The notes below the pieces were generated by a model. The model was given only the letters and a program-made list of their open reading frames with translations. It had not been told where the DNA came from and did no database searches. The position numbers and the translations under genes were made by a program. A stretch of 64,000 nucleotides of DNA, taken from the NCBI RefSeq assembly GCF_024055575.1, contig NZ_JAMXOE010000029.1:1-64000 (forward strand), given 5' to 3'. Source of the stretch: Mucilaginibacter flavidus. GTDB taxonomy: Bacteria > Bacteroidota > Bacteroidia > Sphingobacteriales > Sphingobacteriaceae. The stretch's first letter is position 1, and each line of letters begins with the position of its first letter. Below, piece by piece: positions 17,768 to 26,445 of the stretch.

Positions 17768-19309
17768 TTATAAATCAAATTTAATTCCCTGAGCAAGGGG
17801 TAACGTTTTTGAATAGTTTATAGTATTTGTTTGCCGCCTCATGTAAACTTTCCAGGCGTCCGAGCCCGACTCGCGGCCACCGCCGGTTTCTTTCTCGCCA
17901 CCAAACGCGCCGCCTATCTCGGCGCCTGATGTACCTATGTTTACATTGGCTATGCCGCAGTCAGAACCAGCGGCAGACAGAAATTGTTCTGCATCTCGCA
18001 AATTTTGTGTCATTATAGCTGATGACAGTCCCTGAGGTACCCCGTTTTGCATCGCGATGGCATCATCAAGGTCTTTATGTTTGATAAGGTAAAGAATGGG
18101 CGCAAAGGTTTCGTGCTGCACAATTTTGTAGTGGTTTTCAACTTCGGCGATGCACGGCTTTACATAACAGCCAGAGGCATACTGGCTGCCTTCCAGCTTG
18201 CCGCCTTCAACAATAAATTTACCGCCTTCGGCTTTGCATTTTTCTATCGAGTCGAGGTATAATGCTACGGCATCAGTGTCAATTAGCGGGCCCATGTGGT
18301 TGTTTTCATCCAGCGGGTCGCCAATGCGGATTTGTTTGTAGGCTTTTACCAGTTTTTCTTTAAAGGCATCGTAAACGCTTTCATGGATGATCAGCCTGCG
18401 GGTGCTGGTGCAGCGCTGCCCGGCAGTGCCTACTGCGCCAAATACTGCGCCAATCAGCGACATATCCAAATCGGCATTCTCGGTTATGATGATGGCGTTG
18501 TTTCCGCCAAGCTCCAACAAGCTGCGGCCAAGCCTTGCGCCTACTGCCGCGCCAATTGATTTGCCCATCCGGGTTGAACCTGTTGCCGACACCAGTGGTA
18601 CGCGGGTATCATTAGCCATCAGTTCGCCAATCTCGCGATCTCCGATAACCAGGCAACTTACGCCCTCATTTATATTATGTTTTTTAAATACTGCCTGTGC
18701 AATATGCTGGCAGGCAATAGCAGTTAAAGGTGTTTTCTCGGATGGCTTCCAGATGCAAACATCGCCGCAAACCCATGCCAGCATGGCGTTCCAACTCCAT
18801 ACGGCAACCGGGAAGTTAAATGCCGATATAATGCCCACAATGCCCAGCGGGTGGTACTGCTCGTACATGCGGTGTTGCGGGCGCTCGCTGTGCATGGTGA
18901 GGCCGTAAAGCTGGCGACTAAGCCCAACAGCAAAGTCGGCGATGTCAATCATTTCCTGTACCTCGCCATAGCCTTCCTGCAGGCTTTTGCCCATTTCGTA
19001 GCTTACCAGGGCACCCAGGCTTTCCTTGTTTTCGCGCAGCGCATTACCGATTTCGCGCACAATTTCGCCGCGCTTGGGGGCGGGTATGGTACGCCAAGTT
19101 ATAAAGGCTTTTTGAGCTGTTTCAACTGCCTGGTTGTAGTTGTCGGCAGTGGCAAATTTTACCGAGGCAATTTCTTTACCGTCGGTTGGTGACACGATAT
19201 CTTTTATAGCTGCGTTGGGGCTGCTTGTCCAGTTGCTGCCTGTACTAAATGCGTCATTTATGTCGTTTATGTGTAAACGAGTAAGAATTTCAGGAATATT
19301 AAGGCTCAT
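17768..19309 (-). CDS. ALDH7-type aldehyde dehydrogenase
   Basis: 513 aa from the ATG at 19309. NAD(P)-dependent oxidation of a semialdehyde. The region YEQYHPLGIVGIISAFNFP and the WNAMLAWVCGDVCIWKPSEK motif are those of the ALDH7/antiquitin and AmaB group, which oxidises alpha-aminoadipic semialdehyde in lysine breakdown. The catalytic Glu lies in LELGGNNAIII and the Cys in GTAGQRCTSTRR. Cytoplasmic. No other lysine-degradation gene is adjacent, so the substrate rests on family resemblance. A TACCTTTG promoter element precedes it. Confidence 0.9.
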   Translation of the reverse strand: MSLNIPEILTRLHINDINDAFSTGSNWTSSPNAAIKDIVSPTDGKEIASVKFATADNYNQAVETAQKAFITWRTIPAPKRGEIVREIGNALRENKESLGALVSYEMGKSLQEGYGEVQEMIDIADFAVGLSRQLYGLTMHSERPQHRMYEQYHPLGIVGIISAFNFPVAVWSWNAMLAWVCGDVCIWKPSEKTPLTAIACQHIAQAVFKKHNINEGVSCLVIGDREIGELMANDTRVPLVSATGSTRMGKSIGAAVGARLGRSLLELGGNNAIIITENADLDMSLIGAVFGAVGTAGQRCTSTRRLIIHESVYDAFKEKLVKAYKQIRIGDPLDENNHMGPLIDTDAVALYLDSIEKCKAEGGKFIVEGGKLEGSQYASGCYVKPCIAEVENHYKIVQHETFAPILYLIKHKDLDDAIAMQNGVPQGLSSAIMTQNLRDAEQFLSAAGSDCGIANVNIGTSGAEIGGAFGGEKETGGGRESGSDAWKVYMRRQTNTINYSKTLPLAQGIKFDL

Positions 19310-19324
19310 AATTGTTACTTTTGT

Positions 19325-19332
19325 CAAAGGTA
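19325..19332 (-). promoter_or_regulatory. Bacteroidota -7 element TACCTTTG
   Basis: The minus strand reads TACCTTTG, matching TAnnTTTG, 16 bases before the dehydrogenase start. A TTG lies about 24 bases further upstream, slightly farther than usual. Confidence 0.45.
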
Positions 19333-19582
19333 AAAATCTTTAAGGCAATTTATTATCAACTCATCCTTTGCCGGTAAAATGATTCGCATTAATTATCAGG
19401 ACTTTGTAATTAGGGCTGTTAACAATGTTTGAATGTTGATAACTAAATTGTATTATGGATATTTATTACTTGTAATTTAATCTCAGTTTAAGTCAAAGTT
19501 TCCCTAACCGGGGAGATTTAGAGTGGGCTAATGGAGCGAGTTTATTGCCTGTAACAGAGTATATGTTCTGAAACAAAATTGA

Positions 19583-20986
19583 ATGGAAGAAGAATTTGAA
19601 TTTGGTTTTACCGAAGACCCAAAGTTTTCGGTAGAACGGTACGAAGAGATGATTCGTAATCATGACCAGTACTTTTTTGATGCCCAGGCGTTTGAGAACA
19701 TTATCGACTACTACATCGAAAAGAACGATCCGCCTAAAGCCCTGCAGGTTGCCGAATATGCCCGCAACCAGCACCCATTTGCCGCAATTTTCCTGATAAA
19801 ACAGGCGCAGCTATTGGTTGTGAGCAACCAGGTTGCCGAAGCATTTGAGGCGCTTGAAAAAGCCGCAATGCTGGAAGCATCGGACCCTGATATTTATTTG
19901 ATCCGCGGCAACCTGTACGAGAGTATGGAGCGCTATGGCGAAGCCCTGGAAAACTATGAAAAAGCGCTCGACCTTGCCGAAGAAACCGACGAGGTGCTGC
20001 TGCATATTGCCTACGTGTACCAAAACATGGGCGACTACGAAACATCCATAACCTACCTGAAACTTTGCTTAAAGCAAAATATGGAGAACCAGGATGCTTT
20101 GTACGAACTGGCGTTTTGTTATGACGTGTTGGACAATCAGCAGGAAAGCGTTACATTTTACCAGCAATATATTGACAACGAGCCCTACAGCTATGCCGCA
20201 TGGTATAACCTGGGCAACGCGTTTACCAAGCTCAGCCTGTTCGAAAAAGCTATCGACGCGTACGATTATGCAATATTGATAAAAGACAGCTTTGCATCGG
20301 CCTATTTTAATAAGGGCAATGCACTGGTTAACCTGGAGAAATATGCCGAAGCGATTGAGGTTTACCGCCATACTTTTGAGTATGAGCAACCCAACGCCGA
20401 TACGTATTGTGCCATTGGTGAATGCTACGAAAAGCTGGAGCAAATGGACGATGCGCGGGCTTTCTATAAAAAATCGGTTAAGATGGACCCTAAACTGGCT
20501 GATGCCTGGTTTGGGATTGGCGTAACCCTTGATTTTGAGGAACGCTATTTTGAGGCCCTGCACTTCTACAAAAAAGCGCTCGATCTTGATATTGCCAATG
20601 CCGACTACTGGTTTGCCATTGCAGATGCCGAATACAAGTTGGGCCACCTTACTGAAGCTGAACACGCTTACGAAAAAGTGGTAGAGCTAAACCCGATCGA
20701 CGTTGACGCCTGGCTGGATTACTCGTCCATTTTATATGAGCAGCAACGTCTTAGCGATGCCATTGAGGTGATAGCCCAGGCCATAAAAAACAACCCGGAA
20801 GCCGCCGAACTATATTACCGCATGGTAGCCTACTTGTTTGCCAAAGGCGAATACAACGAAGCCCTGAGCCACCTTGAAATGGCCCTGACATCAGACCCGG
20901 ATAAACATTATATCCTGTTTGATTACCTCCCGCAGTTGCAGAAGAATAAGGTGATTGTGGATATTATTAATAGGTACACGAAATAA
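19583..20986 (+). CDS. Tetratricopeptide-repeat protein
   Basis: 467 aa made almost wholly of TPR units; about eleven can be counted by recurring patterns such as AWYNLGNAFTKLSLFEKAID, AYFNKGNALVNLEKYAEAIE and DAWFGIGVTLDFEERYFEAL. No signal peptide and no membrane segment, so a cytoplasmic scaffold is expected. Acidic overall. No catalytic domain. Next to no functional partner, so the binding target is unknown. A TPR-only protein of this length is common in Bacteroidota. Confidence 0.87.
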   Translation: MEEEFEFGFTEDPKFSVERYEEMIRNHDQYFFDAQAFENIIDYYIEKNDPPKALQVAEYARNQHPFAAIFLIKQAQLLVVSNQVAEAFEALEKAAMLEASDPDIYLIRGNLYESMERYGEALENYEKALDLAEETDEVLLHIAYVYQNMGDYETSITYLKLCLKQNMENQDALYELAFCYDVLDNQQESVTFYQQYIDNEPYSYAAWYNLGNAFTKLSLFEKAIDAYDYAILIKDSFASAYFNKGNALVNLEKYAEAIEVYRHTFEYEQPNADTYCAIGECYEKLEQMDDARAFYKKSVKMDPKLADAWFGIGVTLDFEERYFEALHFYKKALDLDIANADYWFAIADAEYKLGHLTEAEHAYEKVVELNPIDVDAWLDYSSILYEQQRLSDAIEVIAQAIKNNPEAAELYYRMVAYLFAKGEYNEALSHLEMALTSDPDKHYILFDYLPQLQKNKVIVDIINRYTK

Positions 20987-20987
20987 G

Positions 20988-21056
20988 TTGTAAGGGTTGT
21001 AGTAGTTGAAATTAACTTTTATAACATTTACAACTCTTACAACATTTTCAACCAAA
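20988..21056. repeat. Inverted 'GTTGTAAGGGTTGTAG' word array
   Basis: GTTGTAAGGGTTGTAGTAG is mirrored by ACAACTCTTACAAC about 30 bases later, directly after the TPR gene. The same word appears near 40262-40290. Confidence 0.55.
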
Positions 21057-21064
21057 GTAAAAAA

Positions 21065-21096
21065 AGCCAAAATTTAAACAAATTTTGGCTTTTTTT
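21065..21096 (+). terminator. Intrinsic terminator after the TPR gene
   Basis: A perfect 11-bp stem AGCCAAAATTT / AAATTTTGGCT with an AAAC loop, five A before and a T run after, so it works in both directions. Confidence 0.9.
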
Positions 21097-21156
21097 ACGA
21101 CCTTTGCAGCCATTAGTACTTTTAGTTATAGTCTATAACCAATTGCATGTTTGTAT

Positions 21157-21912
21157 ATGAACTACCAGATCAATAACCTTCCGGAACGGGTTGCAAAACC
21201 ACGCCAAAGCGGCATAACCATGGTGATGGACAAAGGCCTCAGCCTGCGGCAGGCGGAAGATTTTATTGAAGTTGGCGGTCTGTATACAGATATGGTGAAG
21301 CTGGGTTGGGCAACTTCATACGTAACGCCAAACCTTACCGAAAAACTAAAGCTTTACCGCGATGCGGGTATCCCCGTATATTTTGGGGGTACGCTGTTTG
21401 AAGCCATGATTGTGCGTAACCAGTTCGACGATTATTGCCGTTTGCTGGATAAATTCCAGATGGATTATGCCGAGGTGTCTGACGGTTCCATCACGATGGA
21501 GCATGATGTGAAGTGCGAATACATCCGGAAGCTGTCTAAAATTACCACGGTGATATCGGAAGTGGGTTCTAAAGATGTGCAGAAAATATTTGCGCCTTAC
21601 AAGTGGATCAACCTGATGCGGGCCGAAATTGAGGCCGGATCGTGGAAGGTTATTGCCGAAGCCCGCGAAAGCGGAAACGTGGGCATCTACCGCGATTCAG
21701 GCGAAGTGCGCCAGGGCCTGGTTGACGAAATACTAACTCAAATACCCGAAGAATCCATCATTTGGGAGGCCCCCCAAAAAGCCCAGCAGGTTTGGTTTAT
21801 CAAGCTGATAGGCGCCAATGTTAGCCTCGGCAATATAGCCCCGGCAGACGTTATCCCGCTGGAAACACTGCGCCTGGGTATCCGCAGCGATACGTTTGAT
21901 CATTTTTTGTAA
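21157..21912 (+). CDS. Phosphosulfolactate synthase family protein (ComA-like)
   Basis: 251 aa from the ATG at 21157; the in-frame TTG six bases earlier is less likely. The TIM-barrel opening GITMVMDKGLSLRQAEDF and YTDMVKLGWATSYV are those of the ComA family, which in methanogens joins sulfite to phosphoenolpyruvate for coenzyme M. PVYFGGTLFEAMIVRN, AEVSDGSITM and WVFIKLIGANVSLGNIA-like segments complete the fold. Bacteria with ComA homologues usually lack coenzyme M, and some make sulfolactate or related sulfonates. No comB or comC gene is adjacent, so the reaction is open. Cytoplasmic. Confidence 0.85.
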   Translation: MNYQINNLPERVAKPRQSGITMVMDKGLSLRQAEDFIEVGGLYTDMVKLGWATSYVTPNLTEKLKLYRDAGIPVYFGGTLFEAMIVRNQFDDYCRLLDKFQMDYAEVSDGSITMEHDVKCEYIRKLSKITTVISEVGSKDVQKIFAPYKWINLMRAEIEAGSWKVIAEARESGNVGIYRDSGEVRQGLVDEILTQIPEESIIWEAPQKAQQVWFIKLIGANVSLGNIAPADVIPLETLRLGIRSDTFDHFL

Positions 21913-22071
21913 TCAAATCCATATCCCCATCCTTCCCGCTATTATTATTCGCTATAATTTAATATTAGTAAAATAATTTAGTTCATATTATTATCGCCTA
22001 TAAAATATTTCGCAGAGGTTTAGTATATTGGTCGGTAAATTATTGACTGATAAACCTTTTATAACCGACTA

Positions 22072-24015
22072 TTGAAAAGAATATTTTATATGCTGCTGCT
22101 TATATCGGCGGCAGCTTCCGCGCAAAAAAAAACTATCGATAGTTTAAATAACCGGCTGAAAGGCAAACTCGACGACACTACGCGGATTGAGCTTTCGCTC
22201 AAACTGGCAAAGGTTTACCGCGACACCCTGCCCGATAAGGGGATGCAGTTAATGTATCAAACAGTTGCGCTCGCCTCAAAAACCAATCATAAAGATTTAC
22301 TGGTTGATGCCTACGTTCAAATTGCTGAAGCATTTGAAGACCAGGCCATTGCCGATTCTTTGCTTAAATATACCAAAAAGGCTATCGACCTTGCTACCAC
22401 CCTTAAAGACAATCAAAACCTGGGACGGGCCCATAATCTAAACGGCAATAGCTATTTGCAGGCGCGCAAGTTCGACCTGGCGCAGAAAGAGTATTTGACT
22501 GCGCTGAAGTTCTACGAATCCATTAAAAATCCGCTGCCAAAAGGGAATTTGATGGTAAACTTCGGCTACCTGTTTCAGCAAATGGGGAACGTGGAGAAGG
22601 CGCACGAATATTACGATGGCGCGCTGAAAATATTTAAAGAGATAAACAATCAAAAGGCTATTGCACAGGTTTATAACAACCTTGGCATTCTGTATGGCGA
22701 AAACAATCAGCTTAAAAAATCGGAGGCGTATTTTAATGAGTCGACTAAAATTAGGGAGCACTTGAATAATAATAACCAGCTGGCTTACTCCTATCTTAAT
22801 TTGGGCGGCATAAACGTGCTGCTGAAAAACTACGACAAAGGCCGGCTGTATAACGATAAGGCCCTCAAGCTTTTTGTGCTGCTAAAAAACAACCAGGGCA
22901 TTGCCAGCTGTTACACCAATTCGGGGCAGATAGAGCAGGAGACCGGCAATTATAAAAAGTCGGTGGAGGCGTATAACCAGGCGCTTTTGCTGGCGACGAA
23001 AATAAAAGACATGGAGAATATGGAGAATGCGCTGGTCAGCATCTCCAATACCTACGAAAAAATGGGCGACTTTAAAACCGCCTACCGCTACGATAACGAG
23101 CTGATTAAGCTGAAAGATACCATCTACAACAAAGGCATGTCCAAACAGATTGCCGAGCTGGAAACCAAGTATAAAACCGAGAAAAAAACACAGGAAATTG
23201 CTTTGTTAAACAAGCAGGGCACCATCCAAAAACTGCAGATTAAAAATCGCAACGTAACCATTGGCGTTGTGGCGGCGGCTTTGCTCATTACGGTTTGCTT
23301 CGGGCTTTTATTTTACAACCGGTACCGGCTTAAGCAGGCGGCAATTTTACAGGCCGAAGTAATCAAACAGCAGGACATCGCCTCTAAAAGCATTATCGAC
23401 GCCGAGGAACGCGAACGCAAGCGCATTGCCGGCGACCTGCACGACGGCGTGGGTCAGCTGTTTTCTGCCGTGAAAATGAATTTGGGGAGCTTGCTGGAGC
23501 ATGTGGAAATAAAGGAACCCACCTATAGCCAGCTGGCCGAAAAAACCATGCTGATGGTGGACGAGAGCTGCCGGGAGGTACGGTCTATTGCGCACCAGAT
23601 GATGCCTAATGCGCTGCTGAAGGCGGGCTTAGGATCGGCGGTGAAGGATTTTATCAATAAGATTGATTCGCATAAGCTGAAAATCACCGTTGAAACAACC
23701 GGCCTGGGCGAAAGGCTCGACAACAACACCGAGGCCGTGCTTTACCGCGTGATACAGGAGTGCGTTAACAACGTAATTAAACATGCCGGGGCAACGCGAC
23801 TCGATATCCAGCTCACGCGCGAAGACAACGAGGTATCAGTAACCATCGAGGACAACGGCAAAGGGTTCGACAGCGCGCAACGCGACAAGTTTGAGGGCAT
23901 CGGCCTTAAAAATATTAGTACACGTATAACCTATCTTAAAGGAACTGTGGATATATCATCGGCGCCCGGCAAGGGCACGCTGGTGGCTATTTACGTTCCG
24001 CTAACTATATCATAA
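22072..24015 (+). CDS. TPR-containing sensor histidine kinase (HisKA_3/NarX type)
   Basis: About 647 aa. Signal sequence, then seven or so TPR units in the periplasm (such as NLGILYGENNQLKKSEAYF), a coiled region, one membrane helix near residues 398-418, and a cytoplasmic kinase. The phosphoacceptor His457 lies in ERKRIAGDLHDGVGQL, typical of HisKA_3, and the ATPase has CVNNVIKHAGAT (N box) and EDNGKGFD. The start is taken as the TTG at 22072 because it gives a basic n-region (KRIF); ATG at 22090 is the alternative. It directly abuts the response regulator gene, which should be its partner. The signal sensed is unknown. Confidence 0.9.
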   Translation: MKRIFYMLLLISAAASAQKKTIDSLNNRLKGKLDDTTRIELSLKLAKVYRDTLPDKGMQLMYQTVALASKTNHKDLLVDAYVQIAEAFEDQAIADSLLKYTKKAIDLATTLKDNQNLGRAHNLNGNSYLQARKFDLAQKEYLTALKFYESIKNPLPKGNLMVNFGYLFQQMGNVEKAHEYYDGALKIFKEINNQKAIAQVYNNLGILYGENNQLKKSEAYFNESTKIREHLNNNNQLAYSYLNLGGINVLLKNYDKGRLYNDKALKLFVLLKNNQGIASCYTNSGQIEQETGNYKKSVEAYNQALLLATKIKDMENMENALVSISNTYEKMGDFKTAYRYDNELIKLKDTIYNKGMSKQIAELETKYKTEKKTQEIALLNKQGTIQKLQIKNRNVTIGVVAAALLITVCFGLLFYNRYRLKQAAILQAEVIKQQDIASKSIIDAEERERKRIAGDLHDGVGQLFSAVKMNLGSLLEHVEIKEPTYSQLAEKTMLMVDESCREVRSIAHQMMPNALLKAGLGSAVKDFINKIDSHKLKITVETTGLGERLDNNTEAVLYRVIQECVNNVIKHAGATRLDIQLTREDNEVSVTIEDNGKGFDSAQRDKFEGIGLKNISTRITYLKGTVDISSAPGKGTLVAIYVPLTIS

Positions 24016-24645
24016 ATGGCTGCTACACACAAAATATTTATTGTCGACGATCACCAGATGGTGGTTGACGGGCTGAAACTGCTGATTGGCCACATGCCCG
24101 ACTTTGAGGTGATTGGCGAATGCAATAACCCCGCAAAGGTGGAGGGCATGCTCGATACGCTGAACCCCGACATCCTGCTTACCGACGTAAACATGGCCGG
24201 CATGAGCGGCGTTGAACTTACCCGGCATATTAAACGCGCCAAACCCCATATCAAGGTGCTGGCCCTATCCATGTTTGGCGACAGCCAGGTGGTAACCGAA
24301 ATGATGGACGCCGGCGTGAGCGGCTTCATCCTGAAAAATACCGGCCGCACCGAACTGGAAGACGCCCTCCGCAAAATAGCCGCCGGGGGCGACTACTACT
24401 CCGCCGAGATTACCCGCCACCTGGTACGCTCGTTTAAAGACAACCAGGAAGGCAACCACCTTACCGACCGCGAAATTGAAATTGTGCGCATGATTGAAAA
24501 GGAATTCAGCAACAAGCAAATTGCCGACCTGCTGTTCATCAGCGAACGCACCGTTGAAACGCACCGCAAAAACATACTGCGGAAAACCAATACCCAAACC
24601 GTAGTGGGCTTGCTGAAGTATGCTTATGAGCGGAAGATAATTTGA
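24016..24645 (+). CDS. LuxR/NarL-type response regulator
   Basis: 209 aa. Receiver domain with the acidic pocket DDH at residues 11-13, phosphoacceptor Asp57 in ILLTDVNM, and the Lys of ILKNTG near 107. The C-terminal LuxR HTH runs from HLTDREIEIVRMIEKEFSN to ISERTVETHRKNIL. It begins right after the stop of the kinase gene, so the pair is translationally linked and forms one two-component system. Targets unknown. The classical KIL/LKN variation around the receiver Lys is normal. Confidence 0.93.
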   Translation: MAATHKIFIVDDHQMVVDGLKLLIGHMPDFEVIGECNNPAKVEGMLDTLNPDILLTDVNMAGMSGVELTRHIKRAKPHIKVLALSMFGDSQVVTEMMDAGVSGFILKNTGRTELEDALRKIAAGGDYYSAEITRHLVRSFKDNQEGNHLTDREIEIVRMIEKEFSNKQIADLLFISERTVETHRKNILRKTNTQTVVGLLKYAYERKII

Positions 24646-24863
24646 GGGCAAGCGTTCCATTTTCCCGCGCGGAACACCCCGAACGCTATGGAACATGCTG
24701 ATTATTAATCGTTCTATATTTTTGTCTCCGCAGGGCCTCCCGCAGATTTGAGTTAACCTATAAAGTTCTTCAACTATTTAAAGGGCCATCGGCCCGGGAC
24801 ATATTGTAGCCACGGGTTTCAACCCATGGTAAATTGATTAAAAAATAAAGAGTGCCGTCGGCC

Positions 24864-25015
24864 AATGTCATTAAGTTAAGGAAACCAAAGCGTAAAGCCC
24901 CCTCTAAATCTCCCCCGGTTGGGGAGACTTTAGCTTCGCCCGCGTTTAACTTTTTTCAAGTCCTCCCTACCGGGGAGGATTTAGGTGGGGCTAATTCCCT
25001 TAACTTAATGACATT
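24864..25015. mobile_element. 152-bp MITE-like element with AATGTCATTAAGTTAAGG ends
   Basis: The left end AATGTCATTAAGTTAAGG is exactly mirrored by CCTTAACTTAATGACATT on the right. Inside, AGCCCCCTCTAAATCTCCCC and GGGGAGGATTTAGGTGGGGC form a second inverted pair, so the whole element can fold on itself. A third lone terminus occurs at 25425-25442 in the right-hand orientation. No coding capacity. Confidence 0.7.
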
Positions 25016-25274
25016 GCCCGATGGGACGAAAAAAAGCTTCATTCGCGTTCCGTAGGAACGCTTCGTGGGTAGAAATTCAATCAAATATCCGTTTTACGTT
25101 CCATAGGAACGTTTCGTGCTATTGAAGGCGCTGTGTACGGCCCTGTTTCGACCGCTATTTTCGACCCATGATTTTATGGGTTAACTTAAACTCGCAGTGG
25201 ACCCTGCGATGGTTTGCAGCTATTCATGAATGGAGCATGATCCAGCGCATACCCTGCGGGGATAAAACTGTTTT

Positions 25275-25424
25275 GCCCTCTTTTTTCCTGCAAAAGAGGG
25301 GGCGGTCCAGCGCATCCGCTAGCTAGCGGACGGGTGAGTCCTCTGGAAGCGGCGTTAACGCAAATGCACTGGCGGGTTGACTCACCCCGACCTCGCTGCG
25401 CAAAGAGGGTGAGCTGCAATTCTT
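25275..25424. repeat. Second copy of the CCCTCTTTTTGC element
   Basis: 150 bp sharing GGGTGAGTCCTCT, GCGGCGTTAACGCAAAT, TTGACTCACCCCGACCTCGC and the GCGCAAAGAGGGTGAGCTGC terminus with the copy at 7667-7848. It is shorter by an internal deletion. Confidence 0.75.
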
Positions 25425-25550
25425 CCTTAACTTAATGACATTTAGCGAGAGAAGCGGGCGAATATTGCTTTTGACGCTTCCTGAATCTCATTTCAAAAAC
25501 ATTTCCGTAAGTTAGTATCGGCTGTCGTGCTTTAAACGGACAGCGGCTAA

Positions 25551-26138
25551 ATGAGTACTATAGAAAACAAGAAAGATGCGCCCACCCAATCATTTGCGTC
25601 GGCAAGTGCGTGGGGGGAATGGCTTGCTGCTAATCATGCAACGTCCGACGGTATCTGGCTGCGCATTTTCAACAAAGAGTCGGGTGAAAAAACCGTTACC
25701 TATGCAGAAGCACTCGACGAAGCACTCTGTTATGGTTGGATTGACGGACAAAAGAAAAAAGTTGACCCTGGTTCCTGGGTCCAGAAATTCACGCCGCGCC
25801 GTGCACGTAGTATCTGGTCAAAACGAAACATCGAACATATTGAACGGTTGACCAACGAAAATAGCATGAAAGCCGCCGGACTGAAGGCCTTTGAAGACGC
25901 AAAAAACGACGGGCGACTGGCGGCCGCTTATGATTCACCCTCCAATTCCACAACCCCTGCCGATTTTCTCAAACTCCTTGAAAAAAACAAAAAGGCAAAA
26001 GCTTTTTTCGACTCGCTGAACAAAACCAACAAATATGCAATCAACTGGCGGCTGCAGACCGCCAAAAAACCGGAGACACGCGAAAAGCGAATGCACATGA
26101 TCCTGGAAATGCTGGCTAAGGGCGAGAAATTTCATTAG
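25551..26138 (+). CDS. YdeI/OmpD-associated family protein
   Basis: 195 aa, cytoplasmic. It carries the YdeI/OmpD-associated signature: SDGIWLRIFNKESGEK, TYAEALDEALCYGWIDGQK, and FTPRRARSIWSKRNIEHIE, then a helical C-terminal domain with NKYAINWRLQTAKKPETRE. Family members have been linked to bacteriocin resistance and often sit near phenotype-neutral loci; the molecular role is unknown. The ATG at 25551 starts directly before the conserved domain. Isolated between the repeat block and the accessory region. Confidence 0.85.
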   Translation: MSTIENKKDAPTQSFASASAWGEWLAANHATSDGIWLRIFNKESGEKTVTYAEALDEALCYGWIDGQKKKVDPGSWVQKFTPRRARSIWSKRNIEHIERLTNENSMKAAGLKAFEDAKNDGRLAAAYDSPSNSTTPADFLKLLEKNKKAKAFFDSLNKTNKYAINWRLQTAKKPETREKRMHMILEMLAKGEKFH

Positions 26139-26328
26139 GGGAAAGCAATAGCAAGCTGCACTGGGTTCCGGGACGCAGCTATGATGCTGTAGTATAACCT
26201 AAATGTTTAAGCCGTCCCTTCTGCCACCAAAATGCCGCCCACCATTGTAGCCAGGTATAAAAGCAAGTACTAAAAGAGCCATGGAGAATCCTGTAATAAT
26301 CTTATTTATTGCTATGCTTCTTCTGTAT

Positions 26329-26401
26329 ATGTATACCTTTTGGCCTTTTTCTATACATAACGTTTCTAACATGTATATCTTTTGGCATTTTTCTATGCAT
26401 A
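26329..26401. repeat. Two 31-bp direct repeats, 42-bp period
   Basis: ATGTATACCTTTTGGCCTTT... at 26329-26359 and ATGTATATCTTTTGGCATTT... at 26371-26401 differ at three positions and end CTATRCATA. They lie downstream of the Fic gene. Purpose unknown; no gene is supported in 26139-26445. Confidence 0.7.
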
Positions 26402-26445
26402 TCCTTTTTGGTGTATAATTTTCGAGGTTTCTTTACCTATAGTTA

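Larger units (their letters stand above)
24646..25550. repeat. Repeat-rich intergenic block with no gene
   Basis: About 900 bases with no credible gene. Contents in order: an inverted copy of the GAGCCGATGGCTC family (24781-24830), a 152-bp inverted-repeat element (24864-25015), two GTTCCxTAGGAAC palindromes (25045-25061 and 25096-25112, both followed by TTCGTG), a second copy of the CCCTCTTTTTGC element (25275-25424), and a third AATGTCATTAAGTTAAGG terminus (25425-25442). Confidence 0.75.

Noticed and set aside
24852..25055. 67-aa ORF on the plus strand
   Set aside because: It is a translation of the 152-bp inverted-repeat element and its flank, with no protein-like composition.
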